The notes beneath the pieces are model-generated. The model made no database searches. It was not told where the DNA came from and saw nothing but the letters and a program-made list of their open reading frames with translations. The position numbers were made by a program, and so were the translations under genes. 64,000 bases of DNA from contig OX621252.1 in NCBI GenBank assembly GCA_951640165.1, forward strand, positions 14,653,934 through 14,717,933, in the 5' to 3' direction. Of this stretch, positions 42,356 to 54,200 are shown piece after piece. Source of the DNA: Pseudoips prasinana (lineage: Eukaryota; Arthropoda; Insecta; Lepidoptera; Nolidae). Positions within the stretch are counted from its first letter, which is position 1; each line of letters opens with the position of its first letter.

Positions 42356-44650
42356 TCCGATGTTCTACTTGTTGGAAAAATCCACACATGTTAAACGCTT
42401 ACTATTAAGCTCGCCGTGTACTTTTTTGCTGAAGTAATAAATCTATTCGTAAGAAAATAAAAAGCATCGCAATACTTCGAAGAAAGATATTGGTTCGATG
42501 TCCTCCATTGTGGTATGGAGTTATACCAAAATTGAGGACATCAAAGTAATATATTTCTGCAATGAGCTCCAATTAATCTACATTTTAGACTTATAAAATG
42601 AAATAATATAAGGGATCCAAAGATAATTTGTTGTAAACTTCAAAATCTTTAAAATGAATTGTAGATAATGCTGTAGAATTATTATTGTTCCTTCCACCTT
42701 AATCTTATTGTTAATTATTATTCTTCCTATTATTGTAACATATAGTGTTAGTACTTATAGTTGTCTATAGTATGTAAAATAATGTGTTGATCTTGATCAA
42801 GGGAATAATCCTGATGGTTTAAACTTGTCAATGGTTGTTAACAAACAACAACATCCATAACGCTACGATTAATTAAATACAGTCTTTAGCAGAATTCAAA
42901 AGCTTTAGATCTGGATTGATTTCATACTGCTTGTCACGATTTGCCTTCCCGCTGCGGAATGATGAAACGTTTTAAATAACCGAGGAAGAAATGAGAGAAT
43001 ATCCTAAAATAATGTAAACACAAGATTTCTTTGTATTATTTTCATATTATACAAACAGTTCACAGTGGTCGATGACGGAATACTGATTGTTAGCCAAGTT
43101 CAGAAATGGTGTGAGGCCAAACGTTATAACAACGTTTAGATGTTTTATATACCCGTCAAAATAGATACGCTATAAAGTTAAAATTAGGAAGTACCCGAAA
43201 TTAAACAATATCTCCAAATCCAATTAAAATCATCTAAACATTGTTTTTTTTTATAACTTAATTATCTATATTATTGATTATTTATAATATTAATCAACGT
43301 CACAATCGTACAACGTAACTTGTCTTGACTAAACGACTTAACTATTTATTAATCATTAATGCAAAATCTAAGAAATTAACCTAGAAATGTTGGCAGCTGA
43401 TGCCCTCTTTTGCTTTAATCAGTGGATGATTAAAGCAAAGGAATTAAATTAAAGAAGGATTTATAGGTTTGAAAAGAATAAGTTCTTCTAGGTCTAATAA
43501 TATCTAATTTAATCGGGTTGTTTTCAGAAACAGAAGAAGGACAGGCCCGATGATGTTGACGCTCTGGTCGAGCTATTCTATTTGTTTGCCAGTTCTTATT
43601 TTTCCTACGATCTTAGTGTAACAGAGTAACTTATCGGGCCTTTACAGGACGTCGCGATTTAAATCTCGTAAAAACTCTCCAATTTTTATGATAAAAAACT
43701 TTAAGTTATACTATGTTATAGTGGTAAATTGACTCCATAACTTTTATTATATAATATAATACCTACCTACCTATCTGTGCCTAGTACCTAGACGCTAGGC
43801 ACCGATGCAAAGCAAAGGTAGGTGGAAATATTTTGTCTAACAATATGTATGTGTATTTCTTAATCCGCCTATTCACTACTCGTTAAACCCCGCAAACAAC
43901 AATGTGTACGCCAGTCCCAAGAAAACAAACTGCCTTGAACATCGTAAGAATTTCCCAACAGTCTCGATAAACAAAACGCGAAAGAAAAACATTTTTCACA
44001 ACGGGCGTGGGAATAATTGATTATCAATGTTCCCGTTTTATAAAATGTTTTGACTTCGTGGTAAAATATTAGTTTTCTCTTTTTCCTGTTTTCCTAACTG
44101 ATTATTTACACAAGTTATAGACTGCTAAAATGAATATGTAATTTAATTACTTCACGATATAAGCAACGATAGTGTAAAGCCATGAACAGTGATTTATGTT
44201 GGTTATAATTGGAATATAATTTGCATTCATTCCTTTTTTCATGACTAACTTAAATCTGTCGTTCATTCTACAACTAAAGACAACGTTTATTAACAATAAA
44301 TATTAAAGCTCTATATATACTGATCAATAAGTCTCTAACAGAAAATAATTTAATAACCTACTTATAATATTTTTAGTTCAAGGTTATATCGTCGTCATTT
44401 TTGTATCTCATATTAAAAAAAAACTACACACTTAATGAATCAATAAATTATATGATTTTCAGTCAGTGCTACGCCGTAGTACTCGTAGCAGTTACGAATT
44501 GGCTAATTTAATAATACTGAAGGATAAACCAATGAAATATACTTTTAGGTTATAGGTCCTAATTTGGTTAACGTTTCAGCTATCGATCGGCAACAAATAC
44601 CTATTACTATAACATAATGCGTATATTGGGGTGTATGAGTGTTGAAACAT
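42356..44650. other. AT-rich intronic sequence
   Basis: Includes a perfect 13 bp hairpin at 43409-43439 (TTTGCTTTAATCA, loop GTGGA). No other exon or repeat could be assigned up to the donor of the exon at 44659. Confidence 0.4.
43409..43439. repeat. Perfect 13 bp inverted repeat, 5-base loop
   Basis: TTTGCTTTAATCA GTGGA TGATTAAAGCAAA. Role unknown. Confidence 0.9.
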
Positions 44651-44658
44651 GTACTTAC

Positions 44659-44779
44659 CTAATGACGCCTCGGGATCGGACAGATCCGAGAGGGACGGCA
44701 CCTTCTGCATGGCTCTAGGCTCTTCGGGCTCCGGTGGCTCCGTCTTGATGCCGTCAGCAACACCGCCACCTTCATCACA
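44659..44779 (-). CDS. pnt: Coding exon upstream of a PNT domain, probable ETS1/Pointed-type transcription factor
   Basis: This 121 bp exon has acceptor GTTGTTGCAG and a near-consensus donor, G|GTAAGTAC. It reads 40 codons plus one base: CDEGGGVADGIKTEPPEPEE..., ending KVPSLSDLSDPEASL. IKTE is a canonical SUMO acceptor motif (hydrophobic-K-x-E), followed by an acidic proline-rich stretch. Vertebrate ETS1 has an IKTE site a short way before its PNT domain, and insect Pointed P2 has, as I recall it, a similar serine/leucine string before its MAPK site and PNT domain. I therefore infer the N-terminal regulatory segment of a MAPK-responsive ETS activator in the nucleus. The next exon would begin with the last two bases of a split codon and should carry the MAPK site and PNT fold; I did not find it down to position 1. 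It could instead be another acidic nuclear regulator with a SUMO site. Confidence 0.6.
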
Positions 44780-44934
44780 CTGCAACAACGTTTAAATAAC
44801 AATGTATTAAAGCAGCCTGCAAGATTTTATTTATTTAAAACTTTAGACTACCTTTGTCCTAAAACGCAAATGCAGTGGTCATACTGAGGCACCAATACGT
44901 CTTACTACGGCCTATAAATGAATGTAATAAAGTT

Positions 44935-45020
44935 TTACAAAGCCCGCACTAGGGAATCTAATCCCTGTGTCGCGGGGTATTTTACCAACATATAATTAGA
45001 CGGTCACAAATTACATCCAG
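44935..45020 (-). mobile_element. SINE-D 3' fragment, minus strand
   Basis: GCCCGCACTAGGGAATCTAA, GTGTCGCGGGGTATTTTACC and GGTCACAAATTACATCCAG match the 3' half of 19685-19868 in reverse. Confidence 0.75.
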
Positions 45021-45779
45021 TTGTTAATGTAAGTTAATAACCTTTATAGAATTTTAAAAGTCTGTAAAAAATTGTAAGTCTTGTAATTACAATTTAAAGA
45101 AACTCAGTCCTATACCTACTAATAATTTAGATAAAAGTCAAATAGGACAACCAATACTCATCAGTTCTCTTTGACAGTGTCTGCACTTTGTATGATTTGC
45201 AAGCTCCCGGAAGGGCTGTCAATTAGAATTGTATATAGCTATTAATTTTAACTGATACAATAATTCACAGAGCTGCCAAGTCATACTAATTGTAGCCATT
45301 AATGTTGTTTAAATTATAAGATAGAAATAACACTACGTCGCTACAGAATATATAATTTAGAGATTGATTTATTTTGAGAGCTCTCATTTTTTGAGAAGCA
45401 AAGGTAATTACTACTCTTGCCTACATTTTAAATGAAAATGTTTTTGACTTGATATATTATATACACAATACCCACATATTAGCTGAAAGCTTTAAATATT
45501 TGCTGAAAATAAGATGTTTCTTTAAAATAAACATTTACTTTCTGGTCGGAATTTAAATGCAGATAACTACCTTGATTGAGAATATTAGCCAGATTAGCTG
45601 TATGATTGAAAAAAATCTGTGTCAAGATTGAAAAAGAAACTGTATGAGAATTTAATTTTTGAGCAATTCTTTTCATAAATATTTATATATTTACCTTCTT
45701 CAGCATCAAGATCAAAAATATTTTAACTTTATTATATTTTGTCAATACATATATACATAAAAGTACACTATTCTTTTTG
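45021..45779. other. AT-rich intronic sequence, nothing recognised
   Basis: No supportable feature. Confidence 0.4.
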
Positions 45780-46075
45780 ATAATGATGTAGCAGCCTACT
45801 ACTGTCCCACCGCAGGCCAAAACCTCCACTCTCATTGAGAAGGCATGGGTCATAGTCCAAAACGCTGCGCTGGCATAGTGTGGCACGTGGGTTGGGAGAA
45901 CTCACATGGATGTAACTGTACTCACGATATTTGCCTTCACCGCTTTACGTATAGGATAATGGATTGTTATAAGCGCATGAATTCAAAAACTCAGAAGAGG
46001 GTGCCTTTAGTTTGAACTCGAGACCACGGAATTCACCGTCCAACAGTGTAACAACTAGGCTTCTATCTCGCCGTC
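45780..46075 (-). mobile_element. SINE-E, near full length, minus strand
   Basis: The minus strand starts with GCCTAGTTGTTACACTGTTG and B box CGAGTTCAAACT, and ends through GCGGTGAAGGCAAATATCGT, CAACCCACGTGCCACACTAT and GGTTTTGGCCTGCGGTGGGA. This is a common lepidopteran SINE body. Confidence 0.8.
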
Positions 46076-46084
46076 TATCTTTTT

Positions 46085-46275
46085 TTAACTGACTCAAAAA
46101 AGAAGGAGGTTAAGTTTTTTCATTTATTTATTTAATATTCTGAATTCTATTGTATGTTTCTAATTTTTGTATGTTTGTTACGTAATTTCTTCGTTATTTG
46201 TCAACATATATGGCGAATTCTATTTCTAGGAAATACTTTCTAAATTTATAAGTATGAGATCATAAAAATCGGTTG
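46085..46275 (+). repeat. Dispersed repeat (AAAAAAGAAGGAGGTTA family)
   Basis: ACTGACTCAAAAAAGAAGGA then GGTTAAG, followed by TTGTATGTTTGTTACGTAAT and an AAAATCGGTT end, a common lepidopteran repeat pattern. Fragments with related words lie near 54780 and 60865. Confidence 0.5.
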
Positions 46276-47169
46276 TAAATAAAATAATGAAATCCATTAA
46301 TGGTTTAAAAAAAAACAGTCATTATTTAACATTCGATGGATTTGTTATTTACTTGATTAATGCGAGCTTTAAACAAAGGAAGTATAAAATATTTCGCCAG
46401 TCCATAAAAGGAATAAAATTTAAGCAGAATATGTTATACAGTGCTGTGACTCACAAATAGGCTCTAAAGTATTGAAGTAAAGATAAAACAATTGTTTCAA
46501 AATAGGATATTATTATATGGTAGTTGGTGATGATCAAATCGGTACGTTACAGGCTCAGTCAATATGCTGTCCACACGCAGGTCGCTTCCGTTCGTACCTC
46601 GGACATGCGTCGTTTATAAAAAAATATTCACAACACAATGCCTCAAAAGATCCTTTGATCTATCTTCATTCTTATTCATGGGAATGAAGTCTATACGATA
46701 AGAAATAAACCTGTCAAGGATTCACAGCAAATATTTTAAATAAAAGTGTTGGTTTGGTTGTACAGTCAATGTCATATCAGTAGAAACATTTTTACGCGAA
46801 ATGGATCCTTATTACTGAGAATTGAAGGTTCGCTACTGTCACTATCTTTGTGAATGTTGAATGTATTTAGGTGTATGTATAATTGAACAACACGTTACTA
46901 AATTGTGTACCGGATAAAATAAAATGGCCAAGAGCGAAGGTACTTTTTTAAAAACATTAATTTTATTTGTACACATACCTTGTTTCAGCATTATAGTGTG
47001 CATATATTTTGACGGAACAGTTCATACCAAGATCATTCAGTCCATACAGATTATTAGATTTGAAAGGTGTGAGTGATGCACCGGATATTATAAGCGTCAT
47101 TACGCTTTTTCATCAGGAAAACCATATATACAACTGACTTATTTGTAAACAAGGTAAACATATATTATA
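46276..47169. other. AT-rich intronic sequence, nothing recognised
   Basis: No supportable feature. Confidence 0.4.
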
Positions 47170-47625
47170 ACGTACTGGGCATGAAATAACAATAATAAAA
47201 TCCTGGGACATTGTTCACAAGCGGCCATCTGATCACAAACCAAGCAGAGCTTATACTATGGAAACCAGATAACTGATATATTACACATATACTACTTTTC
47301 TTTTGTAATTAAATACTTATATAGATAGCTGCGCCCCTCGGTTTTATCGGCGTTAATGTTTATAAATTATAGTATATGTGTTATTCGGGTCTACTCGTAT
47401 ATTACTATAAGTTTCATCATAGTCCGTTCGGTAGTTTTAGCGTGAAGAAGTAACAAACATGCACTCACAAACTTTCGCCTTTAATAATAGTGTGATTACA
47501 CCCAGATCAGGACAAATAGATATGTTCATTGTTCATGCACACCAATATCTGTCCTGGGTGGGATTCGAACCCACGACCTGCGGCGTGAAGGCAAGCATTT
47601 ACAAACCACGCCAACCGGCCTGTCG
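47170..47625 (-). mobile_element. SINE-B, minus strand, interrupted by a Helitron
   Basis: The tail and body at 47200-47324 (AGCGGCCATCTGATCACAAA, ATACTATGGAAACCAGATAA) continue at 47496 (TTACACCCAGATCAGGACAA) to the head complement GGGATTCGAACCCACGACCT and AACCACGCCAACCGGCC. Confidence 0.88.
47325..47495 (-). mobile_element. Non-autonomous Helitron nested in a SINE
   Basis: Minus strand 5' TCACACTATTATTAAAGGCG, 3' CGAGGGGCGCAGCTAT; the terminal CTAGT has changed to CTAT. Removing it restores the SINE word TATAGATAxTTACACCCAG. Confidence 0.82.
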
Positions 47626-49009
47626 AAATGGTATCGGTACTGGACTATAATAAATATTTTGTAAATGAAGTTAGATGACCCTTTTCAATTGAATATCTCA
47701 TGGGTCGTGACACTGGTCCTAATCACAAAGTATATCAATATGGACCAATAAAAACGTCAAAATCGAATCAACGTCCCCTCTGGCCAATCAGCGTATGGCC
47801 TACGATGTTGTGAGTAACCCTATTGGAACAGATTATAGTAAATTGTATTTACGCTTTTATTGGGATTGAATGCCGGCTATTTTACCTAAACGGTTTCTGA
47901 GAGACCTGTAGATTGAGTATTGATAAATCGGAAAATGAGAAAGATTAATTTCTTTAATATAATGGTACAGAGTGATACTTGTTGTTGAGACCTTCTATTA
48001 AGGGAAGTACACCAGCTGTGTCAGAAAGATCTTTTACCATCTACAAAACGTTACGGTACCCGAATAACTTCCTATTAAAGTTCATTCTATGTATAAAGTA
48101 ATAATGTTACCATCCTTTTCTATTTACTTATGTGTTACAGTATGCTGAAGATCGTGTGTGTATGTTTATGCTTCTATGCGAGGTGCGTGTGTTTGTATGT
48201 GTAGTCATAGTCAAATTTAGATATAAACAATTCATTCGAAAATCAGCCTTATTATTTATATAATGAAATCTTTTTTCTGATTACAGACATTTACTTGTTG
48301 ATTAAATTTATAAGTGTGCGGCTTGTTTGGTTTTAATAAAAAGTTAGAATTAAAATTGTCGCCTAGCAAAAGTAGTCTTAACACGGGACACAGGCAGACT
48401 ACAGAGCTTTTTCTACGATTTAATTGATAGAAAGGCCCTAATTCTTCCGAGTTTATTTTATTAAATGTTTAAGCGTAGGTGCAAATAGACCTCAAGTTAC
48501 AAAACGTATTAACTAAGTGACACTTTATCAATATATAAGTGACCACATTAACAAAGCTGAACCGGCCAAGCTGATTATGAAATCTATTTAAATGAGATAA
48601 AAATATTCTTCAGAATCGTTCCTATAATTCTTAATGAGGCATTTCAAATTGGTAACATCCGAACACCGGAGTACAAAATATCACCTAACTGAATCCACAT
48701 GGCTGAATAATGAACTCCTTATTCAGTGAGCCGTATGCGTTGATTAACCCGTAAACATTCGGGTATTTTCGGGTCTTCGTAGTGTGGGGTCGGGTCACCC
48801 CTGTCTTGATAGTTGGCACGTGATACGAGAGGGCACCGGGCACGCTCCCTTCACCCGAACACCTCTTATTACTTGTGATGCCGATTGATGTACGTCGGAA
48901 GTATTTTTTGTTCCTTATTAATTGCTTAGGAAAATCCTTCGTTCAAAACAATTTAAGTTTTTAATAGTTACTAACGATTTGTAGTGTTACAAAACTAATG
49001 ATTATGAAG
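47626..49009. other. Intronic sequence
   Basis: 48750-48880 is GC-richer (GTGTGGGGTCGGGTCACCCC, TTGGCACGTGATACGAGAGG) with an E-box CACGTG. No gene or named repeat. Confidence 0.35.
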
Positions 49010-49262
49010 ATTCTTTGAGAGTGAGGTGCTGGGTTCAAATGTCGCATCGGATATTGAGAATTTTTGGCAAGAAATCTCTAGATATTGTACATTATATGCG
49101 CGTGTTTCGGAGAGTCACCGAGATGAGTACTGTGCCTGATCACTTTCTAGTCGTATCGAATAACCGTCTCACAGGATTATGAGAGTGAAGGAATAGAGAT
49201 TGCACCTATGTCTGCGCACACACTTGTGCATGTATCCCTGCGGTATTGGCTAGTCCATGTTG
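49010..49262 (+). mobile_element. SINE-C copy
   Basis: B box GGGTTCAAATGTCGC, then GTGTTTCGGAGAGTCACCGA, GGATTATGAGAGTGAAGGAA and CTGCGCACACACTTGTGCAT, parallel to 7220-7480 but more diverged. Confidence 0.78.
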
Positions 49263-51061
49263 ATAATGCCCGCCATACAGAAGTACTCTATCAGCTATTT
49301 GGAAGCAGTGTGGTGAATGTCAAACGGTTGTATATTTTTTATTTTGTTGGGTACTGAATTATCCTGTGAAGGATTTAGTCCTACATTCTTCCAAAACCAT
49401 AGATTGTTAGCACTATTAGAATTGTATTAACTATCTGAAAAGAACTCAGTAAAAATATTTCTTACTAATTTTAAAACTCACTGTACGTGTCCGTTACTAA
49501 GTAAGATGGTTTACAGGAAAAGGGGACATTGAGTCAAATCACCAGAGCGTGAAGTGGGGAGTGCAGGCCTATAAAATATCCTAATAGGTGCCGTGATTGT
49601 TACATAAGTGTCTACATGGCTTGGGTCAATTTGACCACATTACTTGTTGACGGTTAATAACGGTTGCACATACTAATTGCGTTTACTTATTTTACAATAG
49701 ATATTATCCACATTATTTACTATAGTATTCATGTCTATAATAATACATGTATGTGAAGTACCACAAATATAGAAAATGTTTATATTTTATAATGTATAAC
49801 ACCATGTATTGTACCCATATTTGCTAAATAAAATATCTTATCTTATCTTATCTTTATAGATATATCAAAACTTTGGGGTATAGCCTGTTGAACAACTAGT
49901 GCAAATATTAAATTTTCTGCTCCTATCCATCCCAATTTTGTCTCAAGGAGATTGCTTTTTTTGATGACTTTGTGGTGTTTCGATAGAGTGAAATTAGTAT
50001 CGTTTAAAACAAGATTAACCTCGTAGTATTGATTAAAAACTTGCGGTAAAGCACACATTTCGATGTTATCAGCGCTTTACAAGCTACCCTTATAACAACG
50101 TAACAGTCAAACATAAATATTACTTCAGTATTTATAACTTTTTAAATGTCAGGGAAGGATATAAACTCTTACTTAGAAGGAAATTGAAAAAGTAATTTGT
50201 AGGGCTGTGTGACGTATGGTCGAGGTTAATTGTCTATTTGTCGCTCGTTTATAAACAGGCACTGATTTGTGTGGTGTCAGCCTCGTCTTTCTGTGTTTGC
50301 TATCACTTTTTAAATGATACAATAGGAGGGTAGAAAGAGGGTGGCATAAGTTAAATCCAATGTCTGTTTGTGTTAGGAGGTTACAAACTTCCTAACTGAT
50401 GAATGAATTTCAATTAGTTTTTAGGGTTTAGGCAATAATAAAACTGAAGCCTTTACACGGGTTGCATTTATTCACCTTCCAGATCGCTCTCATAGATATT
50501 TAGCGAGGTGCAAAAGCGTCCCAAATTTGAAAAAAATAAATTATGCTTTATATTTCATATCATGCTTTACATTTCATAGAAACAACAGAGTTGTTTTTAA
50601 ATTTTGAAAGTTTTTTCTAAAATTTAATAAAAAATTACTTTGCCATTTAATTAGAATCAACTTTTTAATCCAATGAAATTTAATAAAAATAAATATTTAA
50701 TCACAAAAATGAATGTCTTTTCAGTTACCACTCAGCTTCAGTTCTTTTCTTTCTAGTCGATGTCAGAGGTTACTTAACTAGCTTGATTTATTACATCTTG
50801 ATCCCGTGTAACAAATCACCTTTCTTAGTATTTTATTTTTTAAATCCTAATGGTTGAAAGTAAGTTATTGGTGGATTTATTTTTTGTTCAACTGTCAGAC
50901 AATTAATAGTAAAATACGCTTTGTTGCCGTCTAACAAGCTCACAAGCGCACTGAAAATATCTTTTGTACGAGTAGAATTAACATAGCAAGTTTGTACTCA
51001 ATTCTATTAGTGTTGAATTTACATTTTTTATATGTTTCATCATAATGTCAGGTGAATGACG
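49263..51061. other. AT-rich intronic sequence with a LINE tail
   Basis: TATTGTACCCATATTTGCTA, AATAAAATATCTTATCTTAT and (ATCTT)n at 49800-49855 look like a retrotransposon 3' end. The rest shows nothing. Confidence 0.4.
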
Positions 51062-51200
51062 TACAGACGCCAGCACACCCAGCTAACCCAATCTGTCAAA
51101 TTTTTTAAATGGATTTTCAACTTTATCACATAAGCATAAGGTTCACTTTCAATTGGGGAAATTTGACAGATTGGGTTAGCTCGATGTGCTGGCGTCTGCA
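51062..51200 (+). mobile_element. 135 bp-family MITE, complete
   Basis: Element 51064-51198. Ends CAGACGCCAGCACACCCAGC and the complement of GCTCGATGTGCTGGCGTCTG; left flank TA, right flank CA. Confidence 0.9.
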
Positions 51201-51447
51201 CATTGATTGGGGATACGCCATAATGGCAAACGGGTTGGCGATAGCAGTATGATGTTCATAGTCGTAGTACATGAAGAGACGCTGCTGCCCGTCGTCTGGT
51301 AGTTGTTCCCTCGGGAAGGCTTCTAACCTCCCCCTTCAGGATAAGAAAGAGTGTTGATACCATGTGGTGGTGATAATACAGTACTTGGTGATAAGGATGG
51401 GCGATAATTACCAAAAGTTGTCCATCATTTATTCATACATTTATTCG

Positions 51448-51695
51448 ACGGTCACCGTAGCTTAGTTGGTAGAGCTCCTGCCTAAGACGCTGGTGGTCCT
51501 GGGTTCGAATCCAGGTAAGTGCAAATATTTGCGTAAAGAGCACGAATATTTGTTTCCGAGTCATGGATGTTTTCTATGTATATAAGTATTTATCTATCTA
51601 TATAAGTATATATATCGTCGCCTGGTACCCATAGTACAAGCTTTGCTTAGTTTGGGGCTAGGATGATCTGTGTGACATTGTCCCTAGATATTACT
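51448..51695 (+). mobile_element. SINE-A, full length, with target-site duplication
   Basis: Head TAGCTTAGTTGGTAGAGCTC and B box GGGTTCGAATCCAGG, with intact body and tail. ATTTATTCG is duplicated at 51439-51447 and 51696-51704, proving the borders of the family. Confidence 0.93.
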
Positions 51696-51737
51696 ATTTA
51701 TTCGTTATTTTATGTATGAATGGGTAGGTACACTTTA

Positions 51738-52080
51738 TCACCCTAACCTTGTCATCTTCTTCTTATCGTGTCGATGGTAAGAATTACATAATTGGGCAAC
51801 GCTAATCGCTTTGGCTGAAGCCTTATACAAATCCTGAAGGGAACAGTAGACTGGGCAGGAGGGATAAGCAAATAAATGAACCATACTTTGAGGTGACATG
51901 TCGCACTCGCAGATGTTTTGTAATGTGGGAATGTAACCCCATTTGTACATGTTTTCTTTGGATCTACCAACCTGGATAAATAGGTAGTCTATTAAGAGTC
52001 CTCTAGGTTGGCCATGGCAATGGTTTTTCCATTGGCGGAGACAAACAAAGGACCAAATTTATATCGCCATAAGGTTGCCC
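51738..52080 (-). pseudogene. LINE polyprotein C-terminal fragment
   Basis: The minus frame reads QVGRSKENMYKWGYIP, then LQNICECDMSPQSMVHLF and CPVYCSLQDLYKASAKAISV, the familiar RT C-terminal zinc-knuckle region of insect LINEs. It lies open for over 100 codons and ends 18 codons further on. No upstream RT domain is present. Confidence 0.8.
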
Positions 52081-52177
52081 TGGCTTTTTGTGCATCTATC
52101 GTAACTGTGGTAGTGGTTAGGAAACTTTACAACTTTTCAATCGCCGAGGAGCTGGAGTACCTTATCTAATTCAGTAA

Positions 52178-52361
52178 TCACACTAATATAATAAAGGCGA
52201 AAGTTTGTGAGTGTTGAGTGTGTAGGTTTGTTACTTCTCACGTCTAAACGGCTGGAGCGATTTTCATAAAATTTGGTATGGAGTTAGCTGACACCCTGGA
52301 TTAACACATAGGCTATAATTTATAAAGTTTAATGCGGGTAAAACCGCGGGGCCCAGCTAGT
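52178..52361 (+). mobile_element. Non-autonomous Helitron, plus strand, complete
   Basis: 5' TCACACTAATATAATAAAGG, 3' GGTAAAACCGCGGGGCCCAG then CTAGT. The CCGCGG-type hairpin sits about 10 bases before the end. Confidence 0.88.
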
Positions 52362-52872
52362 TTAAAATAATAGCGATATTCGTAGATCAAAATATAAATT
52401 TACTTATCACACTTTATTATCTATGACTGATTTTGAAGGCCCTGCATAAACTTAGTATACTGCGTCTAATCTAACAATACCCTTATGATGTTGTAAATGC
52501 AATAAAACTTAGATATGGATATCAAGACCTAGTTAAAATTTTACTATTATTCTTTATTGTGAAATTACATGCTTTAATTTATTTAGTCTTTAATTCAATC
52601 CTGACCGGAGCCGTGCCTGGAGAGGTGACCTAACGATCTCATCTCGTGGTTGAAGTAGAGTATGGTTCTGAACTGAATTTAATATCTGAATACTTATTAC
52701 CTACTCAATTAAGAAGAATCTGAATAATTGATTATTTCCATCATACAGAATATGTAGTTTAAATAAAACCGCGATCATCATTTCTATATCTAGGTACTAT
52801 TTGACACGTAGAAGGTGTAACATTGAGAATATTGAAATAGCATATTCTAAGGATCACCCAAAACATTTTTAA
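52362..52872. other. AT-rich intronic sequence, nothing recognised
   Basis: No supportable feature. Confidence 0.4.
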
Positions 52873-53047
52873 TCCTACTCATATTGTAAATGCAAAAGTT
52901 TGTGAGTATGGATGTGTGTTTCTTTTTCACGCAACAACTAGCGAATGGATTTTGATGAAACTTTGTAGTCAGCTTTTATATATATCCGAATAACACATAG
53001 GCAATTTATAAAGTTTAACGTGGGTGAAACCGCGGGGCACAGCTTGT
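52873..53047 (+). mobile_element. Non-autonomous Helitron, plus strand, complete
   Basis: 5' TCCTACTCATATTGTAAATG, 3' GTGAAACCGCGGGGCACAG then CTTGT, one base off the CTAGT end. Confidence 0.85.
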
Positions 53048-53254
53048 AAGTCCGTATTTTTGGCAATTGGGTGGACAGATATTTGTGATGGTTAAACTCA
53101 AAAATCTACTAAATTAAATTTAAAAACCACACCTATAAAAAATTACTCGCTGACAATGAGTAACATGATAGGAAATAAGATATCTACCTACTATACCTAC
53201 GACAAGCACTATATTTAAAACAACGTGTAAACCATTTGACAGTAAAAATCATTA

Positions 53255-53400
53255 TTTCACGACTACCGGGACCGATGGTTAACGTCCCGGCGAAGCGCAG
53301 AGAAGCTCAGGAATTAAACCCCTTTGGCAGTCCCCCATGTATAGACTGTGCTAGGTATCTCTCTGATCACACAAGGATCGGTGACAGCAACTGGTTATGA
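53255..53400 (+). repeat. Repeat family R fragment
   Basis: CGGGACCGATGGTTAACGTC, AGGAATTAAACCCCTTTGGC and ATGTATAGACTGTG match parts of 13380-13480. Confidence 0.55.
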
Positions 53401-54064
53401 CCGCTTCGACGTACGAAGTACCACGCTTCTAGGTATATTTCAATTGGTACCAAGTACCAATCGGAAGTATACATGGAAAACAGGTTCGGTAGTGGTTAGC
53501 TTGTATTCAAATTAGCGGTCGCTAATGAAGGCAGTTTCGAACGTTAAAACACTGATTACAATTCAGTTAACTGTTCGCATTTGCAACCAAGGTTTACATA
53601 ACATGTTCAACAAGTTACGTTTTATCAGCTCTGTAGCTCAAAGTCAATGTAACATTTCTAAAAATATAAGTCGGAAAGAAAATTTTATCCGAGTAACTTC
53701 CCAGTTAGATCTATAATTTCTGCCGATTATAAAGAGCAGAAATGATAGAATCCACTGGGGAATTAGAAATGATTTCGTTACAATAGAGTTACGAGATTAG
53801 TATGAAGATATTTAGTTGGGTTACTTTCTAATCAAAAAAATTGAATAAGTTAGCCAAGGGCAATTGACCTTTAGGACACAACCTAAACTGTTTAATTCTA
53901 GGCAGATAGCCTAGAATTAGGCTTTCTTTTCCATCTATTTATTCTATTTTCATTCAATTCATTACAAATAGACTTATTACATGATGCGGCGCTGCATGGT
54001 AGTAAGTTTGCCTCTTGATTTATTTGCTTGACCATTAACTATTGGTCAAACAAAAATACAAAAA
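53401..54064. other. Intronic sequence
   Basis: Small palindromes TTGGTACCAAGTACCAA (53435) and an 11 bp hairpin TAATTCTAGGC/GCCTAGAATTA (53893-53919). No gene. Confidence 0.4.
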
Positions 54065-54200
54065 TAATATCCGGGGATAATAATATTCGGGGACATTCAC
54101 ACGCGGCCATCTGATCCCAAACTAAGCAGAGCTTGTATTATGGAAACTAGATAACTAATATACTATTTTTCTTTTGTAAATTAACTTATATGGATAGTTA
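54065..54200 (-). mobile_element. SINE-B 3' fragment, minus strand
   Basis: CACACGCGGCCATCTGATCC, AAGCAGAGCTTGTATTATGG and ACTATTTTTCTTTTGTAAAT. Confidence 0.8.

Larger units (their letters stand above)
1..44658 (-). other. Presumed long intron downstream of exon 44659-44779
   Basis: The donor at 44651-44658 has no recognisable partner acceptor and coding exon anywhere to position 1. Everything seen here is repeat, AT-rich unique sequence or candidate regulatory DNA, so the next exon is inferred to lie beyond the window edge. Short exons could have been missed by eye. Confidence 0.4.

Noticed and set aside
43409..43439. Stem-loop resembling a rho-independent terminator.
   Set aside because: The window is eukaryotic and no gene ends there; recorded only as a hairpin.
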